Shown one piece after another: positions 1 to 12,342 of a stretch of 64,000 nt of DNA (within the stretch, counting starts at the first letter, position 1; each line of letters opens with the position of its first letter). Source of the DNA: Paraspadella gotoi (lineage: Eukaryota; Chaetognatha); NCBI GenBank assembly GCA_051294375.1, contig CM119267.1, forward strand, positions 18,490,900-18,554,899, given 5' to 3'. Made by a program: the position numbers and the translations under genes. The notes below the pieces were generated by a model. The model ran no database searches, was not told the DNA's origin, and saw only the letters and a program-made list of their open reading frames with translations.

Positions 1-327
1 AAACAGAACAAAACAATATTTAAAGTCATCTAGAAAAGCGAACATCAAAAAGTCACTGCGTCACAGCACCTTGAAATTGGCGGTTCTTGTTATTACAATA
101 ACGGCTATCGGGCTCAACCCGAAATGGCACAAACTGACAAAAAATTAGGTAAAAGTTCATCCGACAAATAAGCAGATGAATAATAAATGAACGTATTGAT
201 CCACAGATGAATAAAAGTCTGATCATAAATGAATCCACTGATGAATAAAAGCCGATGAACGAATCCATGAAGGTTTCTTCCCGACAAGATCAAGATTTTA
301 AGTCTTTACACCCGCCACACCAGCAAT
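1..327. other. 3' flank of the HPF1 gene
   Basis: No coding region is supported here. The stretch is AT-rich and contains short direct repeats of a 'gatgaataaa'-like word around 170-270. It lies downstream of the HPF1 stop, so part of it is probably 3' UTR. Confidence 0.4.
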
Positions 328-2209
328 TTAAAACTGTTTCGGCATTGCCGTGTCCGTTCTATTTTTGAGATGACTCTCAGCGACGACGGCGAAGTGGTCG
401 CGACCTAGCAGCTTATACGCAAGCGGGAGAGTGTTTACCAATACGTCGTGAAATTTTTCGTGGCCGAAGGAGAAGGCGTCAAGAGCGAATTCGAGCCCCA
501 TCCCGTAGTCGCACTCGTCGTTGGCAAACTGCACGAAGGTTAGAATTTCCTGGATTGGGGCAAAGTTTTGTGTCTCCTCCACCGATCCGGCGGTCGCCGA
601 CGTCCACTTGGCGAAAAGTTTTTTCAGGTTCGTGTTTGTTTCTTTTTGTTTTGTTATAATTTTCATGGACAGTTGGCGGAAAAAGAAGAAAAGCGGAAAC
701 ATGGTAAAAAAAGAAAAGACATTATTAAACAATGACTTGGAAATGAACAGAGGATGGAGAAAAAGATGATATAAAAGCAGAAAACACTTCGTGAACGGCA
801 TAAATCTCAGCCGGACAAAGTCTCAGCAACGACAACTGCATTCAAAAAAACTCACCGGGTAATTCCCTATAGCCCACTTGAGTCTTCTTATCGTAGGGCA
901 CGACCATTCCGAGTCCGTGCAAAGGTTTGGCCACGACCTTTTTTTCGCGCTGCTTCTCAGCCTCGGTTTTCATGGAGCTATCTACTTCGTGACCCTTGAC
1001 CCTGGCGCGATCCTCCACCGCTTTAGCGAGGGCTTTGATCTTTTGTTTTTTCGCTGCGCGTCGTTCCAGTTTAAAAATACGGTGGCAATGCGCGGCGACG
1101 GCAGAAAAGACATTAGATCCCGCGCGTGACATGACGCATCCTGTCGAGAAGTTGTTTTTATGTTTATCAGTTTCGTCAAATAAGAATAAGGCTCATGAAC
1201 CATACCTTTCGACTTGCAAGAAGCCGCTACGAAAGCGGGCATTTCACTGGGATCATCTCGAAAATATCCGAAATGCAAACCTGGAAAGTAAATCTTTGAA
1301 ATAAATTATACATTATACCTTATACAAATCAATATAGTATGAAATAACACCGCGAACCTTCCAACTCTTCAAATTCGTCGGCTGTCTTTGGCGTGGCTGC
1401 GAGGATCGTCGTCATTTCCGGTGGATCGAGAAAGAATCTCCAGTGGAGCGTAAGGTCGGCGTCTGGGGGAATACTCTTTTTACTTCTTTTAACGGCTAAA
1501 ACGTCGAAAGGGCCAACGAGAAGGAGACCGGCGTCGTTGAGGGCGTTGACGGGGCTTAAGGGAGACGTTGAACAACAAAATTCCCAAAAGTCGTAGAGAT
1601 CTTTGGGAAATTCCATCGAGTACTTGGCCTTAGATAAAGGCAGAGGGAGATATATCCTGAGGCAGAAACCAATCGAAGAATCTTCATTCGACTCAGCTTC
1701 TTTCTCACCTTAAGAAAATCCCCGGTCTCGATCGGAGACTCGATTCTCGCATCGTCCCGCACACCGTCCCCGTCCGAAGTTTTTTCTTCGAGTTTTGTGG
1801 GCGAGACAAGCACGAGATAGTCGTCCTCGTCTTCCGAGTCTTTTTCATCTTCCAACGCTAATTTTTTGTCGACCGAATCGGCCCTCGTCTTTTGTTTCTC
1901 CTGGCAATTATCTTTCATTTTCAGCCGTTTAATTTCTTCCCCCGATTCTTCGATAGACGCTTTTCGCTTGCTTCCCGCCGCATGTTCATCTTTCCCCGGG
2001 GATGCGTCGATCATTGCCCCGGCGAGAAGGCTTGCAGACGCCGTAGCCTTCTCGGTATTTTGCTGTTCTTTCGTCATCGTCGGTCCTTTGGGAAAATCCC
2101 GAACCTCGTCTCGTTTATCTTCCTTTCGAGGCGGATGCGAGAACTGTTTCAAGTGCTCGGGATTTTTGCGATAACATTTATCCCAATATTTGCAGCGAGG
2201 TAAAGTCAT
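328..2209 (-). CDS. HPF1: Histone PARylation factor 1 (HPF1) with N-terminal PBZ finger, 5 exons, 481 aa
   Basis: HPF1 binds PARP1/2 in the nucleus and completes their active site so that serine is ADP-ribosylated during the DNA-damage response. My exons are 1709-2209, 1358-1628, 1206-1280, 856-1140 and 328-641. They are phase-consistent and sum to 482 codons including the stop. Residues about 6-26 form a PBZ (PAR-binding) C2H2 finger (CKYWDKCYRKNPEH followed by H). An acidic low-complexity linker follows to about residue 165, then the HPF1 domain: FPKDLYDFWEFC, HFGYFRDDP, HGLGMVVP. The two catalytic patches known from human HPF1 are kept. GYRELP is at about 372-377 (human Y238/R239). NDECDYGMG is at about 418-426, with the Asp/Glu pair at 419-420 (human D283/E284). 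Vertebrate HPF1 is about 346 aa; the extra length is the PBZ plus linker. The donor of exon 2 (gaag^gttcgc) is weak. Identification is very secure; exact ends of exons 2 and 5 are inferred. Confidence 0.93.
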
Positions 2210-2250
2210 TTTCGTTGTAAAAGCTGAAAACTAAACCAAAAATTATAAAT
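2210..2250 (-). promoter_or_regulatory. Strong splice-acceptor-like site 14 nt before the HPF1 start
   Basis: On the minus strand a T-rich tract ending in ttttcag stops 14 nt upstream of the HPF1 ATG (AG at 2225-2224). The spacer back to the FNIP stop at 2549 is only 339 bp. The site could be the acceptor of a 5' UTR intron or of spliced-leader trans-splicing. The sequence alone cannot decide. The rest of the spacer (2251-2548) is AT-rich with no gene seen. Confidence 0.4.
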
Positions 2251-2548
2251 AGAATCTTATTTACAAAAACAATAAATATGTTACGAATGTTAGAGCCAAC
2301 GAGGTTATTTGCGACCAAAAAAGCGACAGAAGAAAAAAATTTCTGCAATGCTTTCAAATCTTGTACAAAAAATAAAAAAATATAACAAAAAAGTACGACT
2401 TATGGGCACCAACAATAACGTAATCTATGCTTGCCGCTATCAAGAAAATAAATCTCGACAGTTAACGAAAATTTCTAATCACAGTGGGGAGAGGGTCATT
2501 GCAGTAACAAGTATACCCTTATCACGAGCTCTTTTGTAAGCCTCCGAG

Positions 2549-5500
2549 TTATATGGGCAGATTTTCTTCGTGCGTGGAAGCTACAGCGGCCAACAACGGT
2601 ACGTCCGACATTTCAAATCCCAATAAATTCCTTAATTCTCGCTTATCCCGACACCTCCATTCCTGCAACGAGGGAAGAATCTTGTTAAAGATCAAACTCT
2701 TGAAATAAATCTCCTGTAACTTGTCTTCGAGCTGCATGAGACACATTTCGGGCGCGGCGTTTGCAGCCGAGACGCGAAACAAGTCTCGCAAAGACTCTGT
2801 CATGCCAACGACGAGATTGGCTGGAGTAACTGGAACGGGTGTTTTGGGATCGGACGCCTGACTCGAGTAAAGATCAACGGTGTAGTTGTCGAGGTCGGCG
2901 ACGATGCAGGATCCACTTAGGATTCTCTCGTCTAAAAATGAGTTTTCAACTTGTTGCGATAAGTGCTGAGGAAGTGTCTGTATGAACGTCCGGTCAGAAG
3001 TTCCTTGGAGAGCAAAATCAGGCCGAAACGCGACGTGGAAGTTACCCAAAAGTGAGTAGCCGAGATTTCCGGCCCACGGGTAATCGAGCATAAAAGGGTC
3101 ATTGACCGAACATCCATCTCCTCCCGTTGCATCCTCCATTCGCACGCAAGGAAGTTCGGTGGCGTCGAGGTCGGTCAAACTCGACGCAAATCGATTTCTT
3201 AATTCCGGGGCGACATCACGCGCCGATGCAATCTTGCCGCGCTTCGACGCTTCGCAAAATGATTCTTCCTTCAACGTCGAAGCACGACGCTTGGGTTCTT
3301 CTTCTTCCAGGGTCAGAGGTGGAATGAGAAGGAGCTCCTTGGGCGCGGGGGAGACATCCTTGGAGGCGCCACCGCTCTGAATAGATTCGAAGCCCTCGTC
3401 CGACTGACAAGTGGAAGAAGCTTTTGAGCTGGATCCAGAGTCAACAGAGTTGGCATCGCCTCGAAACATCGATGGCGAGAGCTCCGATGTCTTTCTCGAT
3501 ATGGAAACATCGTCAACCACGAGAGCGTCCTTTTCGCGCTTATGATCACAATCAGCTCGGTCGATGACGTCTTCAACGTTCGGCAACAAACTCACCCCTA
3601 CGGCGCCGCGGTTGATTGGAACAGTCTCAAAGCAACCAGAATCCTCAAACCGTCGGCTAGGCAGATCGGCGGGACGATTCGCCTGGTCCGGTGCGGTGGG
3701 AGAAACGGGCGCATCGATAGTTCTTGATTCATCGCCGAGTGTCTGTGGACGCCGTTCCAACACAGTGTTGGATCGAGGTCGACACATCGGAAGGCCATCG
3801 TCGCTTCGATCGTCGTCGCTGCTGTCGATGTCGTCAGTTTTTGTAGACTCGACAGTCTTATCGTCGAAATCTCGGGGCAGAGCAGCGACGACGGTGTCGA
3901 CGCTGCGAGTGGAGACGGTGCTCTCTTGAAACAACAATTGGTTTAAAGCTTGATCCCAAAAGTCCGTCGGAAACGAGGCTGAAGAAAAAGTTGAGCCAGT
4001 AATAATTAGCCAAGACGATATTCGTTTGTCAAAAATAAGAAAAAAAAATCATTTAATAAACTTACCGGGACATTCGGCGGTAAGGTCCGAACACCTAATG
4101 AAATAGCTGAGAACAAACAGCAGGTCCCGAACGACTTCTTTTTTCGATCCGACAAGGACGGTTTGAGTGACTTTTAGCGGAAAGGCGACGGCGCCGAAAA
4201 GGTCGCCCAGTTGACCCCAAAGGGGGTTGTAAGAACTGGTCTTGACAAGTTCATCCAGCCAAGGGGCAACGCGCTTCTGGAGATACTGTCGAGATTTCGC
4301 CGACGGCGGCGTGATCGAAGGTGAAACTGTGGTCACCCACGCCAGATGATGCGTGAGAACTGCGGTGAGCAAAGAGCTGAAGAAGAAATTGGAATGTTTC
4401 GTGTCCAACCGGTCGACGAGTTGAGATAGCTTCCACAAGAGGCTGTAACAGACGGCGCGTCGATCGGCCACGCCGCCGCTTTTGTTGGTAGCCGAGGGAA
4501 AATTCGAGGTCGCCGACGTAAGGCGAAGCCACGCCGGGTGAGGAAGGCGAGGCGAAGAGATGAGATCGTAAAGGTGGGCGCGAAAGGTTTCAAGCGCCGC
4601 GGTCAAGGCGTGAATGAAGTCTTTCTTGTTGCAGATGGCTGCTTCAACGGCGACGCGAAGCCGTCTGAGTCGAGCCTCAAGCAGCGCCGCGTGAGTAAAA
4701 AGGAAAGTTTTAATAGCGAGAACCGTTTGATGTGACGCGTCATCGTCGAGAGAAATGATGACTGACAGCGCAAGTTTGGATGGCGCGGGTTTCTGTAGAC
4801 AAAAAAGGAAGGATTAACAAATTATTTATTTACGTATTTATATAATAACTTTTTTTAAATAAAAGGAATGCTCAGTTTTGCTCATTGATCATGCTATCGA
4901 CCCATAAACAAAAATACGTATCGTTAAGATTTTTCATGTAAACAAAGGAGCTTAAAAGGCGCTTTCGAGATAAGTTTAGTCACCGAAATTGAAATTAAAT
5001 TTACCATGATGGAAAAAAAAATTGTCACGGTTTGGAAAAGTCGGTTAATTTCATTATTAAATATATTTTTTAGCTAATAAATAAGTTTTAATATATAATA
5101 TGATCTTTTTAAGAATGAATAAAAATATTTTTTAATATCATTAAATTATTTAACACACCTATTTTTGAACAAAAGGATTATTTACATTATTATTAATTAC
5201 TATTAATCATCATTTGTTATTTTGTATTAACCTTTCTCTTTTCTTATACAGATCATGTGATATAATTATTGATCAGCCCATGTCGGGGTTTTATATTATG
5301 ATCTATTTTCTCAGTTCCTTATTCTAAACATTTCAAATGATTAATAATGCCTTTGGCCGTCCTTACCTTTTGCTGCAGATTGAGCATGATTTCACAAGAA
5401 TCTTATTTGATCTCCAATAACCACCGAACTTACCCAAACCGTTTCAAGCTGAATCGAGGTGAGCTCTCTACCATAAATACCGCTCATCAATTACAATTAT

Positions 5501-8049
5501 ACCTCAGATATAAAATTTTTTATAATAAATAATTAAAAAAATTAATCCCCTATAAAATAAACTAAGCTTGAATTATTACTGCATAATGAAATGATTTATT
5601 GTCTTTAACTTCAATAAAATTTTTGATTTTTTTTTTAAACTCGTTTGATACTTGATTCTGATAATATATCTAAAAATAAATAAAAATAATAACTTTGCTT
5701 ACAAAAAAATAACCTGAAGCCTTATAACTTTTATTAATACTTTATAATATAAAAAATATTCTGAAATATTTACAATATTAATATATTTTTAATATCATTT
5801 TTTATATATTAATTAAGATTCATCCCTGAATTTATCTTAATGGAAATGATACAATAACCATTTGATATGAGATAGAAAAAAAATATGCATATGAAAAAGA
5901 TAAAAAAGAATAACATTTTTTTAGACAACTCATTTTCTTTTGTATAGAACTCTTTTTTATCGTACATAAATAATATAAAACTAAAAAAAATTACAAAAAA
6001 ACAAAATTTATCAATATTTAAATTTTATTTTTCGAATCTTACTGCGACAATTTTTTTTCCATCACGGTATTATCATTCATCATCGCCTCTTGGATTATGT
6101 CACCGACCTTCCCACTCGAAGATATCGAACTTTTCGAGAACTTATTCTCCAAATTTTGTCGACTGCCAAACTTCTCGCCCGCATTGCCATCCGAATGATT
6201 GTTTCGACCCATAAGTTCCAAAGAAGTGACTTGATTGCGCATCCATCGTTTATGGACGGACGCGTAACTGCTGCTCAAAGCTGAGCTAACATTGCTGCTG
6301 CAAGTGCTGCTAGACGGAGACAAGCTGCGAAAATGACGACAGGGAGATTTGTAGGAGTCACTCGTGGAGCTGGAGTAGCTTGAGGGGATTAATTGTTCTT
6401 CGTCTGAAAAGGAAGTTAAGAAATAAATTAGGTTTATGACGTTGGGCTTGTTAATTTGTAAAATCGACGTTATCATACCATCAGGTCCGCGAAGCGACAG
6501 AAAAGGAACGTCAACGGGTTTAGACTTTGAAAGCATCCGCTGTTCGACTCCTCCATCGGGACCCAAGCTCGTCGAAGAGGCCGACTTTCCCACCGGGACG
6601 CTCCTCTGGATCGAAGGACTAGGTCTGTCTTGATGTCTCTTCTGAGAATTCGCCAAGTTGCCGTGACTGCTGCAACCGCGGCGAATCGTCGGGGTCGATG
6701 CTGGAGAAGTCGACGACGGCAACTGATTCGGACTCAACGCGACTTCCGGCTCGAGACGCTGAGGGTCCGACTCGTGGGACGAGAGTTGAACGTAAAAGCG
6801 ACTGTTGGACGAGAGCGGATGAGTCGGAGGAAGAAGAGCGGGTCCAGGATCGGATTCAATCGAGAGGCGATCCGACGACAGGCTCGACTACAGGAAACGA
6901 AGAAGGATGTTTATTTTTTGTCTCTCTGTCTCTCCCTCTCTGTCTCTCTTTCTCACCGTATTGTCTTTTGAATTATTAGCAGTTCCCGGCAAAAAGGTAA
7001 ACACTTCCGATAACATGAGTTGATGCGGGGCCCGTATCTCGTGAATCTTCAAGTTTGATCCGGCAGATTTCATTGGAAGTGCGCCAAAGGCCATCTCGCC
7101 TAGGTGAGTTGAAAAGTTAAAAATAAAAATAATCGCCACACTACACTTAAAAATTACTCAAATTCAAATTAACCCAGCATTTTGACGTCTGGCGATAACT
7201 TGCAGAGCTGGTACTTCACGTTGCCGGAAACCGTGAAATGTGGCGCCGACTGTGTTGGCGACGGTTTCGGCAGCGACTTGGCTCGCGCGTTCTCCGGCAA
7301 TTCCAGAGGTAGAATTAGCGAGGAGCCGCAAGGTCGAACCCCGCGAGGCCATGATCTAGCGGGCATCGAAAAGTAAAAAAAACAAAAAAATGAACATATC
7401 GCGTCAGGAAGTCATTATTATATTATCTTAGATTCTAACATTTCCCTACCAAGAATGAGAAATGAGTTCGCGTTGAATTCTCATTAAATTTTAATTATGG
7501 ACGTACTTGGTTAACGAACAGGATATTTAAAATCAAGAATATCTCGCTTTATTTTTAAATACAAAGTAAACATTAAAACTGAAAAATCGATTCCGGTTAA
7601 CCGAAGACCGACGACGAGACGAAAAAAAAGTTGATAAAAATCATCGGAATTACCTCGAGGCCTCGCAGCGAAGTTTACATGACTGATTGGCCTGAGTCGG
7701 CGGGGTTTCCTCGACTCGACGAATCGCCTTCGAGTCATAAAGCGGAACTCGAGCCGATCCTCGCTCCTCCAAAACCACCAGCCTGAGAGATGACAGAGGA
7801 GAAAAAGGGCGGATTGGTTTTGACGGGATAAGAAAAAAAACAAACAAGAAATGTAATTGCAGTGCAACTTAATACATATTCTGAAATAATTCTATGATAT
7901 TTCGACAGTTGTATTTATATTTTTAGGTGTACTCACCGCACGGAAGACTTTTCAAAGGCCAACGGCAAAGGTGGGTCGTTGTTGACGACGTCGAATTCAG
8001 CCGAAGCCGTCGAAAATTTTCTGCCGAACAATTTGGCAAAGACGCTCAT
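2549..8049 (-). CDS. FNIP: Folliculin-interacting protein (FNIP1/2 family), 8 recognised exons, about 1,165 aa
   Basis: FNIP partners folliculin; the complex acts at lysosomes as a RagC/D GAP and couples to AMPK/mTORC1. My exons are 7937-8049, 7654-7782, 7174-7355, 6957-7099, 6479-6887, 6043-6403, 4066-4792 and 2549-3978. Diagnostic blocks in order: the start MSVFAKLFGRKF; LGEMAFG plus LKIHEIRAPHQLMLSEVF (longin/N-DENN part); RWMRNQVTSLE; LALSVIISL; LTHHLAWVTTV; YNPLWGQLGDLFGAVAFP; VLSYFIRCSDL. The C-terminal DENN block has FRPDFALQGTS, MQLEDKLQEIYFKS and DVPLLAAVASTH. All are FNIP signatures. Between the last two blocks is a long Ser/Asp-rich insert (about residues 700-900). One junction is out of phase: exon 6 ends tcgca^gtaaga (phase 2), but exon 7 starts in phase 0 after ctacag. 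A single missing G or an unseen micro-exon in 4793-6042 would explain it. The C-terminus ends in THEENLPI instead of the usual THSPYVAQIL-like end. Confidence 0.9.
4793..6042 (-). other. Large AT-rich intron 6 of FNIP
   Basis: This 1.25-kb stretch separates FNIP exons 6 and 7. It is far more AT-rich than the flanking exons, with many A/T runs, and no conserved protein block is visible on either strand. A 61-codon plus-strand ORF at 5347-5532 has no recognisable content. A micro-exon cannot be excluded because the flanking splice phases disagree. Confidence 0.6.
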
Positions 8050-8194
8050 CGTTTCCTCTCTGGTTGTTTTCGGAGATTGATTCACGTCGTCCGGTGCATC
8101 CTCCTATCGGTCGGCCCTCGGGCAGAGCAGCGCGGAGGACGAGTGTAACTCGAGCGCGAAGAGCTTTTTTATTACGATCGAAGCGTATCGATGG

Positions 8195-9955
<1,761 letters not shown>

Positions 9956-11071
9956 TCATACGACATCAAAGAAGTCCCTGCCGATTTCCTCGGATGCCAC
10001 GCTGAGGGTGCGATTCCGCTCTATTTCGATCGAAGAAGCGTCCTTAGTTCGAGCTTCTCGCTCCACTTCAATCCCGTTTCCTCCAACATTTCGCTCAGCC
10101 TCGTCGATTTTCTCCTTCAACCGCAGGAGGCTGTTCACTGCCGCAGATTCTTCCTCCAGTCGCTCGTCAACCATCCGCTTGTAGAACTTAAAGGCGAAGG
10201 CGACGAGTAGGATGAGGAGTGGAATGACGACGGCGACGCCCACGTAGGAGGCGATCGGGGATAAGCGGACGAACTTGATCCAGCAAAGCAGACCAACCTC
10301 TACGAGGAAGAGAAGGATGCCAATACCGGTGGAGAAGATCCAAGCGATCTCCACGAAAAACCGCAGGGATTCGTAGGGTATTTCGTCGAGGGCTGATAAG
10401 CTAAAACATGAAGGGTTGGGAAATCTCTGTTTCGTAAAGATAACCAGAAAACGCATCGACAATAGCAAGGCAAAAAAGAAAATTTCTAACCTTAAACCGC
10501 TTGGTTTCTTGAGAATTTTCCATCTGTTATTCACACCGCTTGTTAAGCGAGATGGAGGGTTGACGGTTTCGAGTGAGGGTAGAATGCAAGTCGAGATCAG
10601 CAGTGACAAAGTGTGAGTGGCGATGAGGAGCGTCGTCACCGCAGCAAAGATCGCGTACCACACTTTGTCATCCTCTGTCGGCGAATTGTTGAGTTGCAAT
10701 TCCACCTAGATTAACAATAATTATCTTGTAAGAGTGATGGAGGCCTTAAACCACCAAAGCCTGTCCAAAGTCAGGGGCAAGATAGCTTATTTATTAAATG
10801 AATGGATAACTTTTATATTGGTTGTACCGATTTCATAAAGGCTTAGACATAGCCGGGGAAACAGAAAAATAATTTTTTCCCCAAGTAAACTGTCAATTTT
10901 ATAAATACGAACCATAGCGACCATGGCGAAGCCGCTGAGCAAGGCGGACGTTCTCGATGTGGCTTTGAGCTTGGCGCGGTCCAAGAGGAATCTCCGCCAA
11001 CGCCTCGACGAAGGCGATCGGGAGTTGGCTAATGGATCTCTGTTTTCGCTGCGCTTTTCCAAGCCCTCCAT
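9956..11071 (-). CDS. ORAI: ORAI calcium release-activated calcium channel subunit, 3 exons, 254 aa
   Basis: ORAI forms the hexameric plasma-membrane pore opened by STIM after ER calcium depletion. Exons 10913-11071, 10537-10705 and 9956-10392 are phase-consistent. The pore helix carries [16 protein letters not shown] followed by ELQL, so the residues equivalent to human R91, V102 and the selectivity filter E106 are all kept; exon 1 ends just before the codon for that Val-Glu. TM2 has [14 protein letters not shown]3 has [20 protein letters not shown], with the Glu equivalent to human E190. TM4 (about residues 175-197) keeps the Pro equivalent to human P245. A charged C-terminal helix ([14 protein letters not shown]) fits the STIM-binding coiled coil. 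Two oddities: the acidic D110/D112 positions outside the filter are N and S, with Glu-Asp-Asp slightly further on, and the TM3-TM4 loop is almost absent. The start is the first in-frame ATG after a stop at about 11102. Confidence 0.95.
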
Positions 11072-11562
11072 GACGTTGGCGAAAGTGTAGCGGAAACATT
11101 CTCATCACAGTCTTTTGATTTTCATGCTCTCTGAGAGATTAGCGTTTTTGACAGAGCGAGATTTATCTATCAATGGCCAAAATTAAAGTTTTTCTAGTTA
11201 TATTAATTTAAAGGAAGGATATTTCCATATTAATGCTTTTAAAACAGCTATTCACGAATTAAAAAAAAAATATTTTTATAAACCATGTGCATTGTGCAAT
11301 TTTGTGAACAAATGCCCAACAAAAGCACTTAGGCAACTGCACAGGATCAGTTGGAAGTTGCCAATAGGGTGGGATAGCTTTTACTTTTATTTTGTTCACC
11401 TTATCTACCGTAGAAGAAATTTGTCACGTTTCGTAAATTTTTATTTTTTATAAAGACACGGGTAGTGGGTGAGCGGAAAAACAAGAATAGGTTAAGAATT
11501 GTAGGTTTGCTCAGTAAAGTTTATTGAAATATTCATTACGTAAGTAAATTCTGAAAATTTTC
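11072..11562. other. Spacer upstream of ORAI
   Basis: This holds the ORAI 5' region and the 3' side of the small ORF. It is AT-rich. A short pyrimidine-rich stretch ending in ctctcag occurs about 70 nt before the ORAI start. Nothing else is recognised. Confidence 0.4.
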
Positions 11563-11790
11563 TCAAGACGATTTGAACGAATTAAATAAATTTTCTAGGT
11601 AAATATTGATATCAAAATGGACTAAAGGCGACTGTTCATTCCTTCTCAGCAGCATAGCCACAAATGCAACGGGTCCTACCTTTGTAATAACCAGGTTTAG
11701 GCGGTTGCCACGCAGGAACGATACGGGATTGGTATCGAACTCGGGACCATGAGCCACCGGGACATTGAAAAGGACAAGTTCAAAAGGCAT
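11563..11790 (-). CDS. Small protein or exon of unknown function, 75 aa
   Basis: I do not recognise this ORF. It starts MPFELVLFNVPV and ends NIYLENLFNSFKSS. It has a balanced, globular-looking composition with alternating hydrophobic residues (LNLVITKVGPVAFVAMLL) and no signal peptide or clear membrane helix. It sits in a spacer between ORAI and DNAJB12/14 on the same strand, and its base composition is visibly less AT-rich than the flanks, which suggests coding. An in-frame stop lies two codons before the ATG. A plausible donor (aag^gtagga) lies inside it after the codons for VITK, so it could be an exon of a longer gene instead of a complete small gene. Confidence 0.4.
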   Translation of the reverse strand: MPFELVLFNVPVAHGPEFDTNPVSFLRGNRLNLVITKVGPVAFVAMLLRRNEQSPLVHFDINIYLENLFNSFKSS

Positions 11791-12342
11791 ATTTTTCTAT
11801 ACCGCTTAAATTAAACCATAACAAAACACCGACCAAACGAAAAATATTTTTTATTTAATCAGCAAGTTAAGCGTTTTTTTAAAAAAATCTTGAATTGATT
11901 ATATTTTAAGCTTATGTACTATTTGTATAAAAAATTAAGTCTGAGGTACTAAATAGTCAAATTAAATTTAAATCCAATTATATTAAAATGAAAGGAGGGG
12001 AATAGAATGCAGGTAATGAGATCAGACTGATGGCGAAATAAAAATGACAAACTATCGCTAAACCGACAAGGCATTAAAATTAGGAGTAAAAATATCTAAG
12101 CCAACTCATATTTGCACCTCAAATTTTAATTTATTTAGAGGGCCCAAAAGACAAATTACAGTAAAACTCATTATGAGAAAAATAATAATAATCGAATAAA
12201 TCGTGACTTAGAATTTTATTTACAAAAAATGAGAAAAATTGCAAACCAAAACAAAGAATTTCAAAAAACAGGGTTAACTTCGGCCGACGAGTCCAAGGGA
12301 TTCAAGTCCCAAAAAGAAGCGCTACTCTCGCTCCGCTCCATA
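11791..12342. other. AT-rich spacer, 3' side of DNAJB12/14
   Basis: No gene is seen. An AATAAA on the minus strand near 12215, about 125 nt past the DNAJB12/14 stop, is a candidate polyadenylation signal. Confidence 0.45.
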
